Shown: in pieces, positions 17,750 to 25,984 of the stretch | How positions within the stretch are numbered: the first letter of the stretch is position 1 | Layout: the number at the start of each line of letters is the position of its first letter | NCBI GenBank assembly: GCA_963759175.1 | Contig: CAVWXP010000011.1 | Coordinates: forward strand, 1-48,716 | DNA length: 48,716 nt | Reading direction: 5' to 3' | Source: SZUA-442 sp963759175 | GTDB lineage: Bacteria > Actinomycetota > Acidimicrobiia > Spongiisociales > UBA5794 | Program-made: the position numbers and the translations under genes | Notes under the pieces: model-generated | Databases searched by the model: none | Told to the model about the DNA's origin: nothing | Seen by the model: the letters and a program-made list of their open reading frames with translations, nothing else

Positions 17750-19754
17750 ATGTCAGCACGTCTACGCCTCTTCCTGTGGAGCTTCCTCCTGCTCTTCGTC
17801 CAGCTCGCCCTCATCCGATGGACGGGCGAAACCATCGTGTACATGTCGTACTTCACGAATTTCGTGCTGCTCGGCTCGTTCCTCGGCATCGGCATCGGAT
17901 TCCTGCGTGCTGGGCAGCGCCACACCGATCCACCAATGGGCCCCGATCGCCGTCGCCCTTCTCGTCGGCGTCACGGCCGCCTTCCCCGTCAAGGTCGACC
18001 GCACCGGCGACGGCCTCATCTACTTCGGCGAGTTCACCCGGTCGGGGCTCCCCGCCTGGGTGATCCTGCCGGTGATCTTCGTGGCGGTAGCCGCCGTGAT
18101 GGCGATCATCGCCGATGGTGCTGCCCGCCTGTTCCCCAAGTTCGAGCCACTCACCGCGTACCGGCTCGACATCCTCGGTGCCGTGGCCGGCATCCTCAGC
18201 TTCGCCCTGCTGGCATGGATCCAGACGCCGCCCGTCGTGTGGGGCGCCGTCGCTGTCGCGATCCTGATGCTGGCCTTGATCCCCGAGAAGAGCCTCATCG
18301 TCATCGGGTCGGCCGTCGGGCTCGTCGCCCTACTCGGCATCGTGTCGACATCCGGGGACATCTGGTCTCCCTACTACCGCATATCGGTGGCCGAGTACGA
18401 CGACAGCTACGCGGTGGGTGTCAACGGGATACCGCACCAGGCCATCATCGACATCGAGCGCCGGGTCGCCCTCGAACCCGTCGTATCAGGTCCCCTACGA
18501 CCGCTACGCATTGGGTTCCCCCGAGTCGGTCCTCATCATCGGCGCCGGCAACGGAACCGACGTTGCCATCGCCCTCGCCAACGGTGCCCAACGCGTCGAC
18601 GCCGTCGAGATCGACCCTGCCCTCTACCGAGTTGGGTGAGGAGCTCCACCCGGATCAGCCGTACCAGGACGCACGGGTCCACGTCACCGTCGACGACGGT
18701 CGCTCGTTCATGGAACGCACCGATGAACGCTACGACCTCATCCTCTACGCCCTCCCCGACTCGCTGACACTCGTCGGTGGCCAGGGCAACCTCCGCCTCG
18801 AGAGCTACCTGTTCACCACCGAGGCCCTCGAACAGGCGCGTGCCCTGCTCACCGACGATGGGGCCTTCGCCATGTACAACTACTACCGGGAGGACTGGCT
18901 CATCCAGCGTCTCGGCGGGATGCTGACCACGGCCTTCGGATCCGAGCCATGCATCGACCTCGTCGGCACAGAAGGCGGCCTTGCGAGGCTCATCGCGGCT
19001 CCGGACGCAGCTGTCATCGACTGTCAAGGGCGCCGCCGCCCTGGCAACCGACAATGCCGTCGCCCCCGCCACCGACGACAAACCTTTCCTGTACCTCGAC
19101 CCCGGACGCGTCCCCACCATCTATATCGTTGCGGCCGCACTGATCGTGCTGATGTCCGTCGCCGGCGTCAGCCTCTTCGGTGGCTCCCTCAAGGGTGTAC
19201 CGGTGTACATCGACCTCTTCTTCATGGGTGCGGCCTTCCTGCTCCTGGAGACCAAGACGGTCGTGCAGTTCTCGCTCTTGTTCGGCTCCACGTGGTTCGT
19301 CAACGTCCTCGTGTTCGCAGGGATCCTGACCTCGGTCCTCGCCGCCATCGAGGTGGCGCGCTTCAAACGTCTGCCGGCGCCACCGATCCTGTACACGGCC
19401 CTCTTCGCCGCCTTGGCGATCGCCTGGGCGATACCTCCGTCGTGGCTGTTCTCGTTCGACGGCATCGCCCGGTTCGTACTCGGCACCCTGCTGGCCTTCA
19501 CGCCGGTGTTCATCGCCAACCTGATCTTCGCTCAGCGGTTCAAGGACACGTCGTCATCGACGACGGCGTTCGGCGTGAACCTCCTGGGGGCGATGCTCGG
19601 TGGTGTCATGGAGTACGCCGCCATGTGGCTCGGCTACCGCTGGCTCACCGTGCTGGCCGGCCTGATGTACCTCATCGCACTGCTTGCGTGGCGACGGATC
19701 GAAGGACGTTCCGAGACCCGAATCCCCAGGCGATCTCCCCAGACCGCCACCTGA
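17750..19754 (+). CDS. Membrane-bound spermidine-synthase-like protein (four frame breaks)
   Basis: Four one-base breaks (near 17910, 18483, 18631 and 19020) split this gene; joined, it reads 666 residues, exactly in frame. The N-terminal part has about seven helices, starting FLWSFLLLFVQLALIRW and including LAWIQTPPVVWGAVAVAILML. The middle is a Rossmann methyltransferase-type fold: VLIIGAGNGTDVAIAL, VDAVEIDPALYR, and the DDGRSFM and YDLILYALPDS segments characteristic of spermidine synthases. The C-terminal 230 residues hold five to six more helices. This matches the family of polyamine aminopropyltransferase-like proteins embedded between membrane domains. Whether it makes polyamines is uncertain, because many such fused proteins have no assigned substrate. 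Confidence 0.72.
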
Positions 19755-19801
19755 AACGCCAGGCTCCGACCACTCCCCACGGGGTACACTTCCCCTCGCC
19801 C

Positions 19802-19875
19802 GCGGGTGTAGTTCAATGGCAGAACATCAGCTTCCCAAGCTGAATACGGGGGTTCGATTCCCCTCACCCGCTCCA
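19802..19875 (+). tRNA. tRNA-Gly (anticodon CCC), CCA encoded
   Basis: The acceptor stem GCGGGTG pairs with CACCCGC. The anticodon stem TCAGC/GCTGA encloses loop TTCCCAA, giving anticodon CCC (reads GGG, glycine). The T-arm is GGGGGTTCGATTCCCC, and discriminator T is followed by an encoded CCA at 19873-19875. D-arm contains AGTTCAATGGCAGA. All arms are complete in 74 bases. Confidence 0.96.
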
Positions 19876-20144
19876 AGGGATGATTCGGACAAGTTCCTGT
19901 CTTCGTTCGGAGAAGTCCAATCCAGCCGCCAATGTGCGACGACCCCGTAGCCGGTACGGCGGCCTCGACCGCAACGAAGTCGATGCCTTCCTCGTCCAGG
20001 CCGGTTTGTTCGGTGCCCGTGACCACGTCCTGGCGAGTGCGTGGCGCCATTGCCATCGCCGTCGATCGGCGTAGGGTCCGGAGTGAACGGATGTCCAACC
20101 TCCCGTCGAAGCGGGATACCCAGCTCCCATGGAGAGTGCTGCTC

Positions 20145-20996
20145 ATGAATGTCGAGGGACTGAGGGGCTTGGAAGGCTTGGCGGGCATCGAGGACTACGC
20201 GATGGATCGGCAGGGGCGGGTGGACCGGTCGTGGGTCCGGGCCCTGCTCCACCGAAACAGGGTCCTCGTGTTGGCGACGACGAACGGGGACCGGCCCTGG
20301 GTCGCTCCGCTCGAGTACATGATGGGCGACGACCTGGACCTCATCGTCTTCTCGTCAACCGAGTCCCGGCATGTCGGGCACCTCGAGGCCAATGAAAACG
20401 TCGCCGTCACGGTGTTCGACCACATCCAGCCGAAGATCACCGATGGATCGGACGTCGATCTGAAGGGCCTCCAGATGGAGTGCATCGCAACTCGGCTCTC
20501 CCCTGAGCAACACACCGATGAGGTGAGGGCCACACTCGAGGCGTTCCACTTCCCGGTTCCGCCATACGCAGCGTTCAAGATCGTTCCTCACCGCGTCTTC
20601 GTGCCGAGAGTCGAGAGCGGGATCAACGTCCGCTACGAGGTCGATCTGGCGCTAGCAGATTCGATCAGTTCGATGGCGAGCCGGGTTCGCAACGGCACAC
20701 CACCCGACTGCACTCCTGCAAGCCGCCAAGTACGGGGCCCTTGCCTGTTCAGGCTGTACCGGATTGGAGCCACCGCCGCATCCGACGCGACTGGCCGATC
20801 GGGGCCGAGCGGAAGACCAACGAAGCAAGGCCGTAGACGAGAATGCTCACGGCGAGCACGGCGATCCACCCGAGCCACACCAACCCCGTGCCGGCGTGAC
20901 CGGGCAGGGCGAATCCCACGGCACCCCCACGAGGGAGAAGCCGATGGCGCCAGCGAGGACAGTATCCGCACGAGGATCCCCGCCGGGGACTCATAG
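20145..20996 (+). CDS. Pyridoxamine-5'-phosphate-oxidase-like (FMN/F420 split-barrel) protein
   Basis: The ATG at 20145 follows GGAGAG. The conserved part (residues 1-168) is a flavin-binding split barrel: WVRALLHRNRVLVLATTNGDRPWVAPL, then DLDLIVFSSTESRHVGHLEANENVAVTVFD, the pattern of PNPOx-like oxidoreductases and F420-dependent reductases. After about 20645 the reading becomes Arg/Pro-rich and overlaps a membrane-protein gene on the other strand. A TAG at 20653-20655 in the next frame would end the protein at the expected length, so one extra base near 20640 is likely and the true end is probably 20655. Role: reduction or oxidation of an unidentified small molecule. Confidence 0.7.
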   Translation: MNVEGLRGLEGLAGIEDYAMDRQGRVDRSWVRALLHRNRVLVLATTNGDRPWVAPLEYMMGDDLDLIVFSSTESRHVGHLEANENVAVTVFDHIQPKITDGSDVDLKGLQMECIATRLSPEQHTDEVRATLEAFHFPVPPYAAFKIVPHRVFVPRVESGINVRYEVDLALADSISSMASRVRNGTPPDCTPASRQVRGPCLFRLYRIGATAASDATGRSGPSGRPTKQGRRRECSRRARRSTRATPTPCRRDRAGRIPRHPHEGEADGASEDSIRTRIPAGDS

Positions 20997-21037
20997 GCGC
21001 GGACCGCAGGCCGCTTCTTCTTGATGGGGCTAGTCAT
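20749..21037 (-). CDS. Small membrane protein (two frame breaks)
   Basis: From the ATG at 21037 the protein reads TSPIKKKRPAVRAYESPAGILVRILSSLA. It then shifts frame near 20950 and again near 20920, to give GFALPGHAGTGLVWLGWIAVLAVSILVYGLASLVF and a basic tail RSAPIGQSRRMRRWL. Total about 95 residues, with two hydrophobic segments. No family recognised. The frame logic is inferred from continuity of the hydrophobic pattern, so boundaries are tentative. It is convergent with the PNPOx-like gene. Confidence 0.45.
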
Positions 21038-21094
21038 GCTCGCGGTATCGGATCACCCCGGTAGGCCCTTGATGAGGGTTGCATCCGGACACGG

Positions 21095-21367
21095 GTGACG
21101 AGTCACCTACGCGCAAGGCCGCGGCCCCTCCCGGGACCCATCGGTGACATCAACGTCAAGGGGACCAGCCACCAAATGCGCACCTACGAAGTCGGTCGGC
21201 GAGTTCCGCAGCCTGCCACCGGATCGAGGATCGAGACCGAGATCAGCGATTTCAGGGTCTCGCTCGATCCGAACAGCCTCGACTCCCAGGGAGCGCAGCA
21301 AGCTCGTGAGGCGCTCCGCACCGCCCTCGCCGCACTCGATGCCCAGGCCGATCACAGCTCCGAGTAG
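21095..21367 (+). CDS. Small hypothetical protein (uncertain)
   Basis: An open frame of 90 codons from GTG 21095, or 63 from ATG 21176. The C-terminal half looks protein-like: RIETEISDFRVSLDPNSLDSQGAQQAREALRTALAALDAQAD, ending in an amphipathic helix. No homologue recognised and no strong Shine-Dalgarno sequence at either start. The rest of 21038-21456 shows no other gene. Confidence 0.35.
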   Translation: MTSHLRARPRPLPGPIGDINVKGTSHQMRTYEVGRRVPQPATGSRIETEISDFRVSLDPNSLDSQGAQQAREALRTALAALDAQADHSSE

Positions 21368-21456
21368 CCGCCACCAGTGTCAACCCCTCTTCGGGACTCC
21401 CATCGGTGAGCTTCCCACCATCGACTGCCTGGTCGAAGCCATCGTCCGAACGCCTC

Positions 21457-21483
21457 TTGACATGCTGCACTATGCAGTATAAT
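21457..21483 (+). promoter_or_regulatory. Near-consensus sigma-70-type promoter
   Basis: TTGACA at 21457-21462 and TATAAT at 21478-21483 match both consensus boxes exactly, with a 15-base spacer (shorter than the usual 17). The expected start site is near 21490, giving a leader of about 60 bases before the first start codon at 21551. The AT-rich sequence stands out strongly from its surroundings. Confidence 0.7.
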
Positions 21484-21498
21484 TACTGCATAGTGCAG
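21465..21498. promoter_or_regulatory. 34-bp perfect palindrome overlapping the promoter: probable repressor operator
   Basis: The left arm CTGCACTATGCAGTA (21465-21479) and its exact complement (21484-21498) flank the 4-base centre TAAT. Each arm contains CTGCA-N3-TGCAG, itself a small inverted repeat, so the site could bind two dimers. It covers the spacer and the whole -10 box, the position expected for tight repression. The regulator is not evident among the neighbours, except possibly the ribbon-helix-helix domain at 22804. Confidence 0.65.
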
Positions 21499-21550
21499 TC
21501 ATCCTGGATCACTCGGGATCGAGCAACCTGACTACGAGGAGACGGAGACC

Positions 21551-21580
21551 ATGAAGATGCTGCCGAAGCGAGCACCATGA
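21551..21580 (+). CDS. Nine-codon leader ORF overlapping the cupin start
   Basis: ATG at 21551 follows GAGGAGACGGAGACC, the best ribosome-binding site in this leader. It encodes MKMLPKRAP and ends in a TGA that overlaps the cupin ATG (21577) as ATGA. It may be a leader peptide that couples translation. Alternatively it is the true N-terminus of the cupin, cut off by a one-base indel; the reading offset (26 bases) would be repaired by one added base. Confidence 0.45.
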   Translation: MKMLPKRAP

Positions 21581-21936
21581 AAAGCGCAACCGAGAACCTC
21601 CCGATCGCCAATGCAGCCCTGGGAGAGATGATCCGGGGACAGGAATGGGGAGGCATGACCAGCGCGTACATGCAGTACCCGACTGGTCTCGACTTCTGTC
21701 CCCTCCTCGAGGGCCTCGAGCGTGACCACTGCCAGTGCCCGCACTGGGGATACGTCATCGACGGGAGCATCCGCGTCAACTACGAGGATGGGACCCAGGA
21801 ACTCGTCGGCAAGGGCGAGATCTACTACTGGCCGGCCGGCCACACCGTCGTCGTCGAGGACGCCGTCACGATGGTCGAGTTCAGCCCGCACGACCAGATG
21901 TCCGAGGTGCTGGCCCACGTGGTGGGCAAGCTGTAG
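21577..21936 (+). CDS. Cupin-domain protein
   Basis: 119 residues with a single cupin barrel. The core is HCQCPHWGYVIDGSIRVNY, then the turn DGTQELVGKGEIYYWPAGHTVVVED. The G-x6-G..W.AGH pattern is cupin motif 2, with His in PAGH a likely metal ligand; in motif 1 the usual HxH is replaced by C.CPHWG, which leaves one His and nearby Cys. No fused domains. It is the first full gene after the promoter/palindrome at 21457-21498 and is followed by a hairpin, so it may be a single-gene unit that responds to a small molecule. Function unknown. Confidence 0.8.
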   Translation: MKSATENLPIANAALGEMIRGQEWGGMTSAYMQYPTGLDFCPLLEGLERDHCQCPHWGYVIDGSIRVNYEDGTQELVGKGEIYYWPAGHTVVVEDAVTMVEFSPHDQMSEVLAHVVGKL

Positions 21937-21986
21937 ATCGACGAGAGGCAACGCCAGCGGGAACCACAGGTTCCGGCTGCCAGCGG

Positions 21987-22022
21987 ACCGGCCACGAGGG
22001 GCACAAGCTCCCCGTGGCCGGT
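21987..22022 (+). terminator. Terminator-like hairpin after the cupin gene
   Basis: ACCGGCCACG (21987-21996) pairs with CGTGGCCGGT (22013-22022); an inner GGGG/CCCC pairing extends the stem past one bulge. It is followed by TCGTTCTCGC rather than a T-tract. The position, 50 bases after the cupin stop, supports termination or attenuation before the next gene. Confidence 0.6.
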
Positions 22023-22086
22023 TCGTTCTCGCGAGTAGTGTGCGGTGATCGTCGCCGTCGATCCGGGGCGACACGAGGAGACCATC

Positions 22087-22369
22087 ATGATCATGTCCGT
22101 GGCACACGCCAGCGTCGACGAATCCGAACAACGGCACGTATTCGGTGCCTGGTCCGACCTCATCGTGGGTATCGCGTCCCGAAGGCCTCGTCGACTGCTA
22201 CCTGCTCGAGACCGACGGTGTCGTCCAGATCACCGCGATATGGGCGAGCGCCGACGACCACGACCGGGCCATCCACGAGGAAGCGAACCATCCCGCATAC
22301 GCGGTATTCGAGGCCTCGGGCGCGGATCCCACGCACAGCGTCTTCACCGTCGTCGGCCGCCTCGGCTGA
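22087..22369 (+). CDS. Small ABM-like (antibiotic-monooxygenase fold) protein, one frame break
   Basis: From ATG 22087: IMSVAHASVDESEQRHVFGAWSDLIVGIAS, then one extra base near 22175, then PEGLVDCYLLETDGVVQITAIWASADDHDRAIHEE...VFTVVGRLG. Corrected length 93 residues. The strand-helix-strand layout and the phrase about a small dimeric alpha-beta barrel resemble ABM-superfamily proteins, but no active-site signature is visible. Family assignment is therefore weak. Confidence 0.5.
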
Positions 22370-22409
22370 CGATCGATGCCGACGACGAATCATCAACGAG
22401 GGAGTGGAC

Positions 22410-22784
22410 ATGGGTGCTGATCGACCGGGTGAGGCGAGCAAGCTGTTCGAGGCACGGTTCGGTGCCGGGGACCTCGACGGGCTGATGGAGCTCTACGAGG
22501 ACGATGCCGTCTTCACCAATGCACGAGGGGCACACATCGGATCGGAGGCGATCCGGGAGGTCCTCGCCGGGTACCTCTCGACCGGCGCATCCATCACGAT
22601 GAACGAATCCGTGGCGTTCGAGGCAGGGGACCTCGCCCTGGTGCACTGGTCGTGGACGATGGACTTCCCCGACGGACGCCAGGCCGAGGGCGCAACCGCG
22701 GAGGTCCTCCGTCGTCAACCGGACGGGTCATGGAAGTTCATCATCGACAACCCCGATGGACCCGCCCTCATCAGCCACGACTGA
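22410..22784 (+). CDS. SnoaL/NTF2-like protein
   Basis: 124 residues from an ATG after GAGGGAG. It has the NTF2-like cone fold pattern: an N-terminal helix ASKLFEARFGAGDLDGLMELYEDDAVFTN, GSEAIREVLAGYLS, and strands ALVHWSWTMDFPDG, then ATAEVLRRQPDGSWKFIIDNP. Such proteins include ketosteroid-isomerase-like enzymes and polyketide cyclases, and many have no assigned substrate. It is 40 bases after the ABM-like gene and 19 bases before the acetolactate decarboxylase gene, suggesting one transcription unit. Confidence 0.85.
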   Translation: MGADRPGEASKLFEARFGAGDLDGLMELYEDDAVFTNARGAHIGSEAIREVLAGYLSTGASITMNESVAFEAGDLALVHWSWTMDFPDGRQAEGATAEVLRRQPDGSWKFIIDNPDGPALISHD

Positions 22785-22803
22785 GTCGAAAGGGAACCGG
22801 TTG

Positions 22804-23686
22804 GTGCCCACAACCGAAGGAGAACCGAGCCGCACGCATTCGGTTGAGGGACGGGTGTCCACAGCGGTTTGGCAGGCGCTCGAGGCCGAACGGCGTCGCA
22901 CGGGTGAGACGATGTCGGACATCATCGAACGGAGCCTGGCCACGGCCCTTGGTCTCGAGCGACACTCCCTCTACCAGGTGTCCACCACCTCCGCCCTCGT
23001 CAAAGGGGTGTTCAGCGGAGCGATCACCGTGGCCGACCTCAGCATGCATGGGGACTTCGGCATCGGGACCTTCGACGGCCTCGACGGCGAGCTCGTGCTC
23101 CTCGAAGGGGTCTGCCACCACATCGGTGCCGGTGGCGCGGCATCCATCGCCGGGAGCGAACGCACCGTTCCATTCGCCGTGGTCACGTGGTTCGAGGCTG
23201 ACACCTCCACCACGATCGACGGTGTGGGATCGCTCGCGGCACTCGAGCGGGCCATCGATACCCATCGGCCGACACAGAACGTGTTCGTCGGCATCCGCGT
23301 CGACGGCGTGTTCGACATGCTTTCGATGCGGGCCGCCTGCCCGGCAGCTCCCGGCGAGAACCTGGTGCAGGCCACGGTCCACCAGAGCGAGTTCACGGTC
23401 GACCGCGATCGAAGGGACCCTTGTCGGGTTCTGGGCTCCGGCGTACGCACAAGCCGTGAACGTACCCGGCTATCACTTCCACTTCCTCTCAGAGGATCGA
23501 ACGTTCGGTGGACACGTCCTCGACGTTCGTGCGACTTCGTTGGTGGCAGCTCTCCACATCGAATCGGACATCCACCTCGCCCTACCGAGGACTGCCGAGT
23601 TCCTCGATGCGGACCTCAGCGGTGACACGTCCGGCGATCTCCGTATCGCCGAAGGGTCGCGGATCGACGAGCGCGATCAGGGCTGA
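22804..23686 (+). CDS. budA: Acetolactate decarboxylase with N-terminal ribbon-helix-helix domain (one frame break)
   Basis: GTG 22804 follows AAAGGGAACCGG. Residues 1-55 include RVSTAVWQALEAERRRTG and ETMSDIIERSLATALGL, the strand-helix-helix signature of CopG/RHH DNA-binding domains. From about residue 57 it is alpha-acetolactate decarboxylase: LYQVSTTSALVKGVFSGAIT, HGDFGIGTFDGLDGE, PFAVVTWF. After one extra base near 23405 it continues with GYHFHFLSEDRTFGGHVLD, which supplies the three zinc-binding His. Corrected length 293 residues. The enzyme converts acetolactate to acetoin (butanediol/acetoin pathway). An RHH domain on this enzyme is unusual and suggests the enzyme may regulate DNA, possibly its own operon. 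No acetolactate synthase or butanediol dehydrogenase gene lies in the window. Confidence 0.82.
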
Positions 23687-23750
23687 CTTGATGGCGCTTG
23701 CCATCATCACCGTGAACCGGAATCCCCACATCCTTCACGGCGCAACGGGC

Positions 23751-24506
23751 TCAGGGGCGATTGCCACCAGATTCGGGATCAGGAGTGTCGTCGGGCTGAC
23801 CAATCATCGAGCGCGTCGTGACGCCATCTGACAGCGCATCGTTTGCCCCCGAACCTCGGTCTTCGTTCGGCGGCTCCGTGGATGTGGTCGTCGAAGGGGC
23901 GGAGGTGGTCGTCGGTGAGGATCCATCGACGGAGCCGCCACCATTGCGATCCTGCGAGCCGGCTCCCGGACCATTGCCGGTGGCGGGGTCGCCCTGCGGA
24001 GCCCCGGAACCGGCACCCGGCGTCGAGGGCTCGAGGTCGATGCCGTAGCGATCACGCACGGTCTGGCGTGCGACCTCGACCCGGCGGATCAGCTCGGGAT
24101 CCTGTCCCTCGACGGCGTCGACGGATGCATCGAACCGCTCAGTGACGACCTCGATCGGCGCGCCACGGTCGATCACGATCTCGAGTTCACGGACCCGGTG
24201 CTGTTGTCCGATGCCGGGGTCGACCAACGACCGAACCCATTCGGTCGACTGCTTCATCGGATACAGGACATCCCCCGGAACGGAATCCTCCGCGGCAAGG
24301 GCAGCGGCAGGAAGCAGAAGGGCGAACGCCGCAGCGACCGTGACGACCAGTCGGCGCCTGGCGCGGCGTGGCACCGGCAGCGCAACGGGGATGTCCGGTG
24401 CCACCCGGAGCTCGCGGAGCACCGATGCGATGTGACGCTCCTCGACATCGGGATCGACATCGATGCGCAGCGCCTGCATGCGGGAGGTGATGGTGTTCCT
24501 GCTCAT
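23751..24506 (-). CDS. Anti-sigma-like membrane protein (DUF5667-type)
   Basis: 251 residues. The cytoplasmic N-terminus (1-45) is followed by a single membrane segment RLVVTVAAAFALLLPAAALAA (about 51-71). Next comes DSVPGDVLYPMKQSTEWVRSLVDPG, the hallmark of DUF5667-type domains found with actinobacterial sigma factors. After about residue 165 the protein is low-complexity (Gly/Ser/Thr/Pro), likely an extended extracytoplasmic linker. The start overlaps the sigma-factor stop as ATGA. Predicted role: membrane anti-sigma factor that holds the ECF sigma until an envelope signal arrives. Confidence 0.82.
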   Translation of the reverse strand: MSRNTITSRMQALRIDVDPDVEERHIASVLRELRVAPDIPVALPVPRRARRRLVVTVAAAFALLLPAAALAAEDSVPGDVLYPMKQSTEWVRSLVDPGIGQQHRVRELEIVIDRGAPIEVVTERFDASVDAVEGQDPELIRRVEVARQTVRDRYGIDLEPSTPGAGSGAPQGDPATGNGPGAGSQDRNGGGSVDGSSPTTTSAPSTTTSTEPPNEDRGSGANDALSDGVTTRSMIGQPDDTPDPESGGNRP

Positions 24507-25096
24507 GGGGGTGTTCCGTGTCCCTTCACCCGTTCAGACGTCACCGACCGCGCAGATTCGACGGTCCGAAGGTGCCGTTCGAGGGCTCGTTCGGCCCGGG
24601 CACAGGCCGCGTACATCGCCGTGCGATTCGAACCCATGACCCCGGCGATGTCGTCGAACGAGGCGCCGATGACATGGCGCAGGACGACGATCGCTCGCTG
24701 GCGGTCATTGAGCTCCATGAGCGCTGTCTGGAGGGCAGGATCGGGAAAGTCGATCGGATCGGTCATGCCCGTGTCTGGTAGCCGCTCGGTCGGATCCTCG
24801 GGATGGCGCTTCCTGCGTCTGATCTCATCGAGGCACCCGAAACGGACGCTGCGGTACAGCCATGCCCGTAGCGACCTCCCATCCCCCTCGATCGTAGGGG
24901 CAGCCCGTGCGAGCTCGAGGAAGGCCTGTTGGACGACGTCCTCGGCCGCACCCCGGTCGCGCAGCATCCCATTGGCAAAGGAAACGAGATCCGACGCGAG
25001 GAGCTGGTAGACGGTGGTGAAAGCCGTATCGGAGCGATCCCGGATCCCGTCTACCAGCTGATCGTCGATCTCACGAAGGCTCACGGAGAGGGCCAC
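24503..25096 (-). CDS. ECF-type RNA polymerase sigma factor
   Basis: 197 residues. Region 2 spans about 26-95: FANGMLRDRGAAEDVVQQAFLELARA and LRAWLYRSVRFGCLDEIRRRKR, containing the -10-recognition helix. Region 4 spans about 127-185: MELNDRQRAIVVLRHVIGASFDDIAGVMGSNRTAMYAACARAERALERH, with the -35-recognising HTH. No sigma 1.1 or region 3, as expected for ECF factors. It is coupled by a 4-base overlap to the anti-sigma gene downstream and follows a Cys/Asp-repeat secreted protein by 18 bases, so the repeat protein is probably in the same operon. Confidence 0.93.
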   Translation of the reverse strand: MALSVSLREIDDQLVDGIRDRSDTAFTTVYQLLASDLVSFANGMLRDRGAAEDVVQQAFLELARAAPTIEGDGRSLRAWLYRSVRFGCLDEIRRRKRHPEDPTERLPDTGMTDPIDFPDPALQTALMELNDRQRAIVVLRHVIGASFDDIAGVMGSNRTAMYAACARAERALERHLRTVESARSVTSERVKGHGTPP

Positions 25097-25114
25097 CTCG
25101 TGAGGATCGGGAGG

Positions 25115-25656
25115 TCACACGGCGACGTGCATCGCGCAGCCGTACTGGCGTGCAAACTGCCACCCGGCCCTGCATCCGGCTTCGCAATCCTGGAGCTGCT
25201 GCCGCAGCCGATCCCGGTCGCCGAGCCTGTCCCCATCACAGTCGCCAACGCAGTTCTCACCGGATCCGTCGCGAGCTGGTCACGATCCCGGACCCGATCG
25301 CGGGTCTGGTCCCCATCACAGTCGCCAACGCAGTTCTCACCGGATGCCATCGCGAGCTGGTCACGATCCCGGACCCGGTCACGGGTCTGGTCGCCATCAC
25401 AGTCGCCAACGCAGTTCTCACCGGATCCGTCGCGCAGCTGGAGGCGGTTGCGCTCCTGGACCTGCTCCATGGTGCCCGGTGCGACGTCGTCCGGCTGACC
25501 GAGTCGGTTCTGGTTCTGCTCCATGACCTGCTCGGTGGCACGCTCGGTCGTTCCGTTTGGCGCGTCGTCACCCTCATATCCCACGGCGGCCCCTGGGACG
25601 GCCACGACGAGTGCCGCCACGGCACCCAGTGCCACCATCTTGAACCATTGTCGCAT
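25115..25656 (-). CDS. Secreted Cys/Asp repeat protein (GENCVGDCDGD repeats), one frame break
   Basis: ATG 25656 follows an excellent GGAGGAGTC. Signal peptide: MRQWFKMVALGAVAALVVAVPGAA. Then a Gln/Glu/Arg-rich region carries three copies of a 27-residue unit built on GENCVGDCDGD followed by Arg/Asp-rich DQTRDRVRDRDQLA. Each unit holds two Cys and a DxDxD cluster that could bind Ca2+. At 25269 one base is missing relative to the other copies (repeat spacing 80 instead of 81). Restoring it gives a third unit and a Cys-containing tail DCEAGCRAGWQFARQYGCAMH ending at 25115, 180 residues in all. No family recognised. It lies upstream of the sigma/anti-sigma pair. Confidence 0.72.
25231..25440. 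repeat. Tandem 81-bp in-gene repeats
   Basis: CATCACAGTCGCCAACGCAG recurs starting at 25234, 25314 and 25395 with nearly identical flanks, giving spacings of 80 and 81. The near-identity of copies implies recent expansion or gene conversion. The one-base difference pinpoints the indel in the coding frame of the repeat protein. Confidence 0.9.
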
Positions 25657-25984
25657 GACTCCTCCTTCTCGAGGTCTGCACTCGTGAAGACGCCGCGACC
25701 ATCGCGAATTCGACCGTCTGTCGATGGATTCCTCGCCATCGGCACACTTCCTCCACGTGGGACTCGCCGATCGGAGGCAGGAGACCTTCCAACGAGACGA
25801 CCGATCCTCCACGCATCGGGAGAGGGCGAAGGGCCCACGCCACGGACAGGGAGAACCGGCCTCGGGTCATCGACGATATGATCGAGCGATCCGATGCGGT
25901 CCACGCCGCGTGGTTCCCAGTCCCACCGAGCGCCGGTATCCGATGGGGCCATGAACCCGCACGACGAGGAGATCAGGCTTCACC
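25657..25984. promoter_or_regulatory. Divergent intergenic region, no gene seen
   Basis: 328 bases between the divergent repeat-protein gene and the GH94-like gene. It must hold both promoters. I see no convincing -35/-10 pair and no coding pattern; short open frames here lack protein-like composition. A Shine-Dalgarno sequence GAGGAG at about 25967-25972 serves the ATG at 25985. Confidence 0.4.

Noticed and set aside
17424..18767. 447-codon open frame joining part of the HAD gene region to the membrane synthase region
   Set aside because: Its first part is a shadow of the HAD gene; only 17912-18480 is genuine, as the second segment of the spermidine-synthase-like gene.
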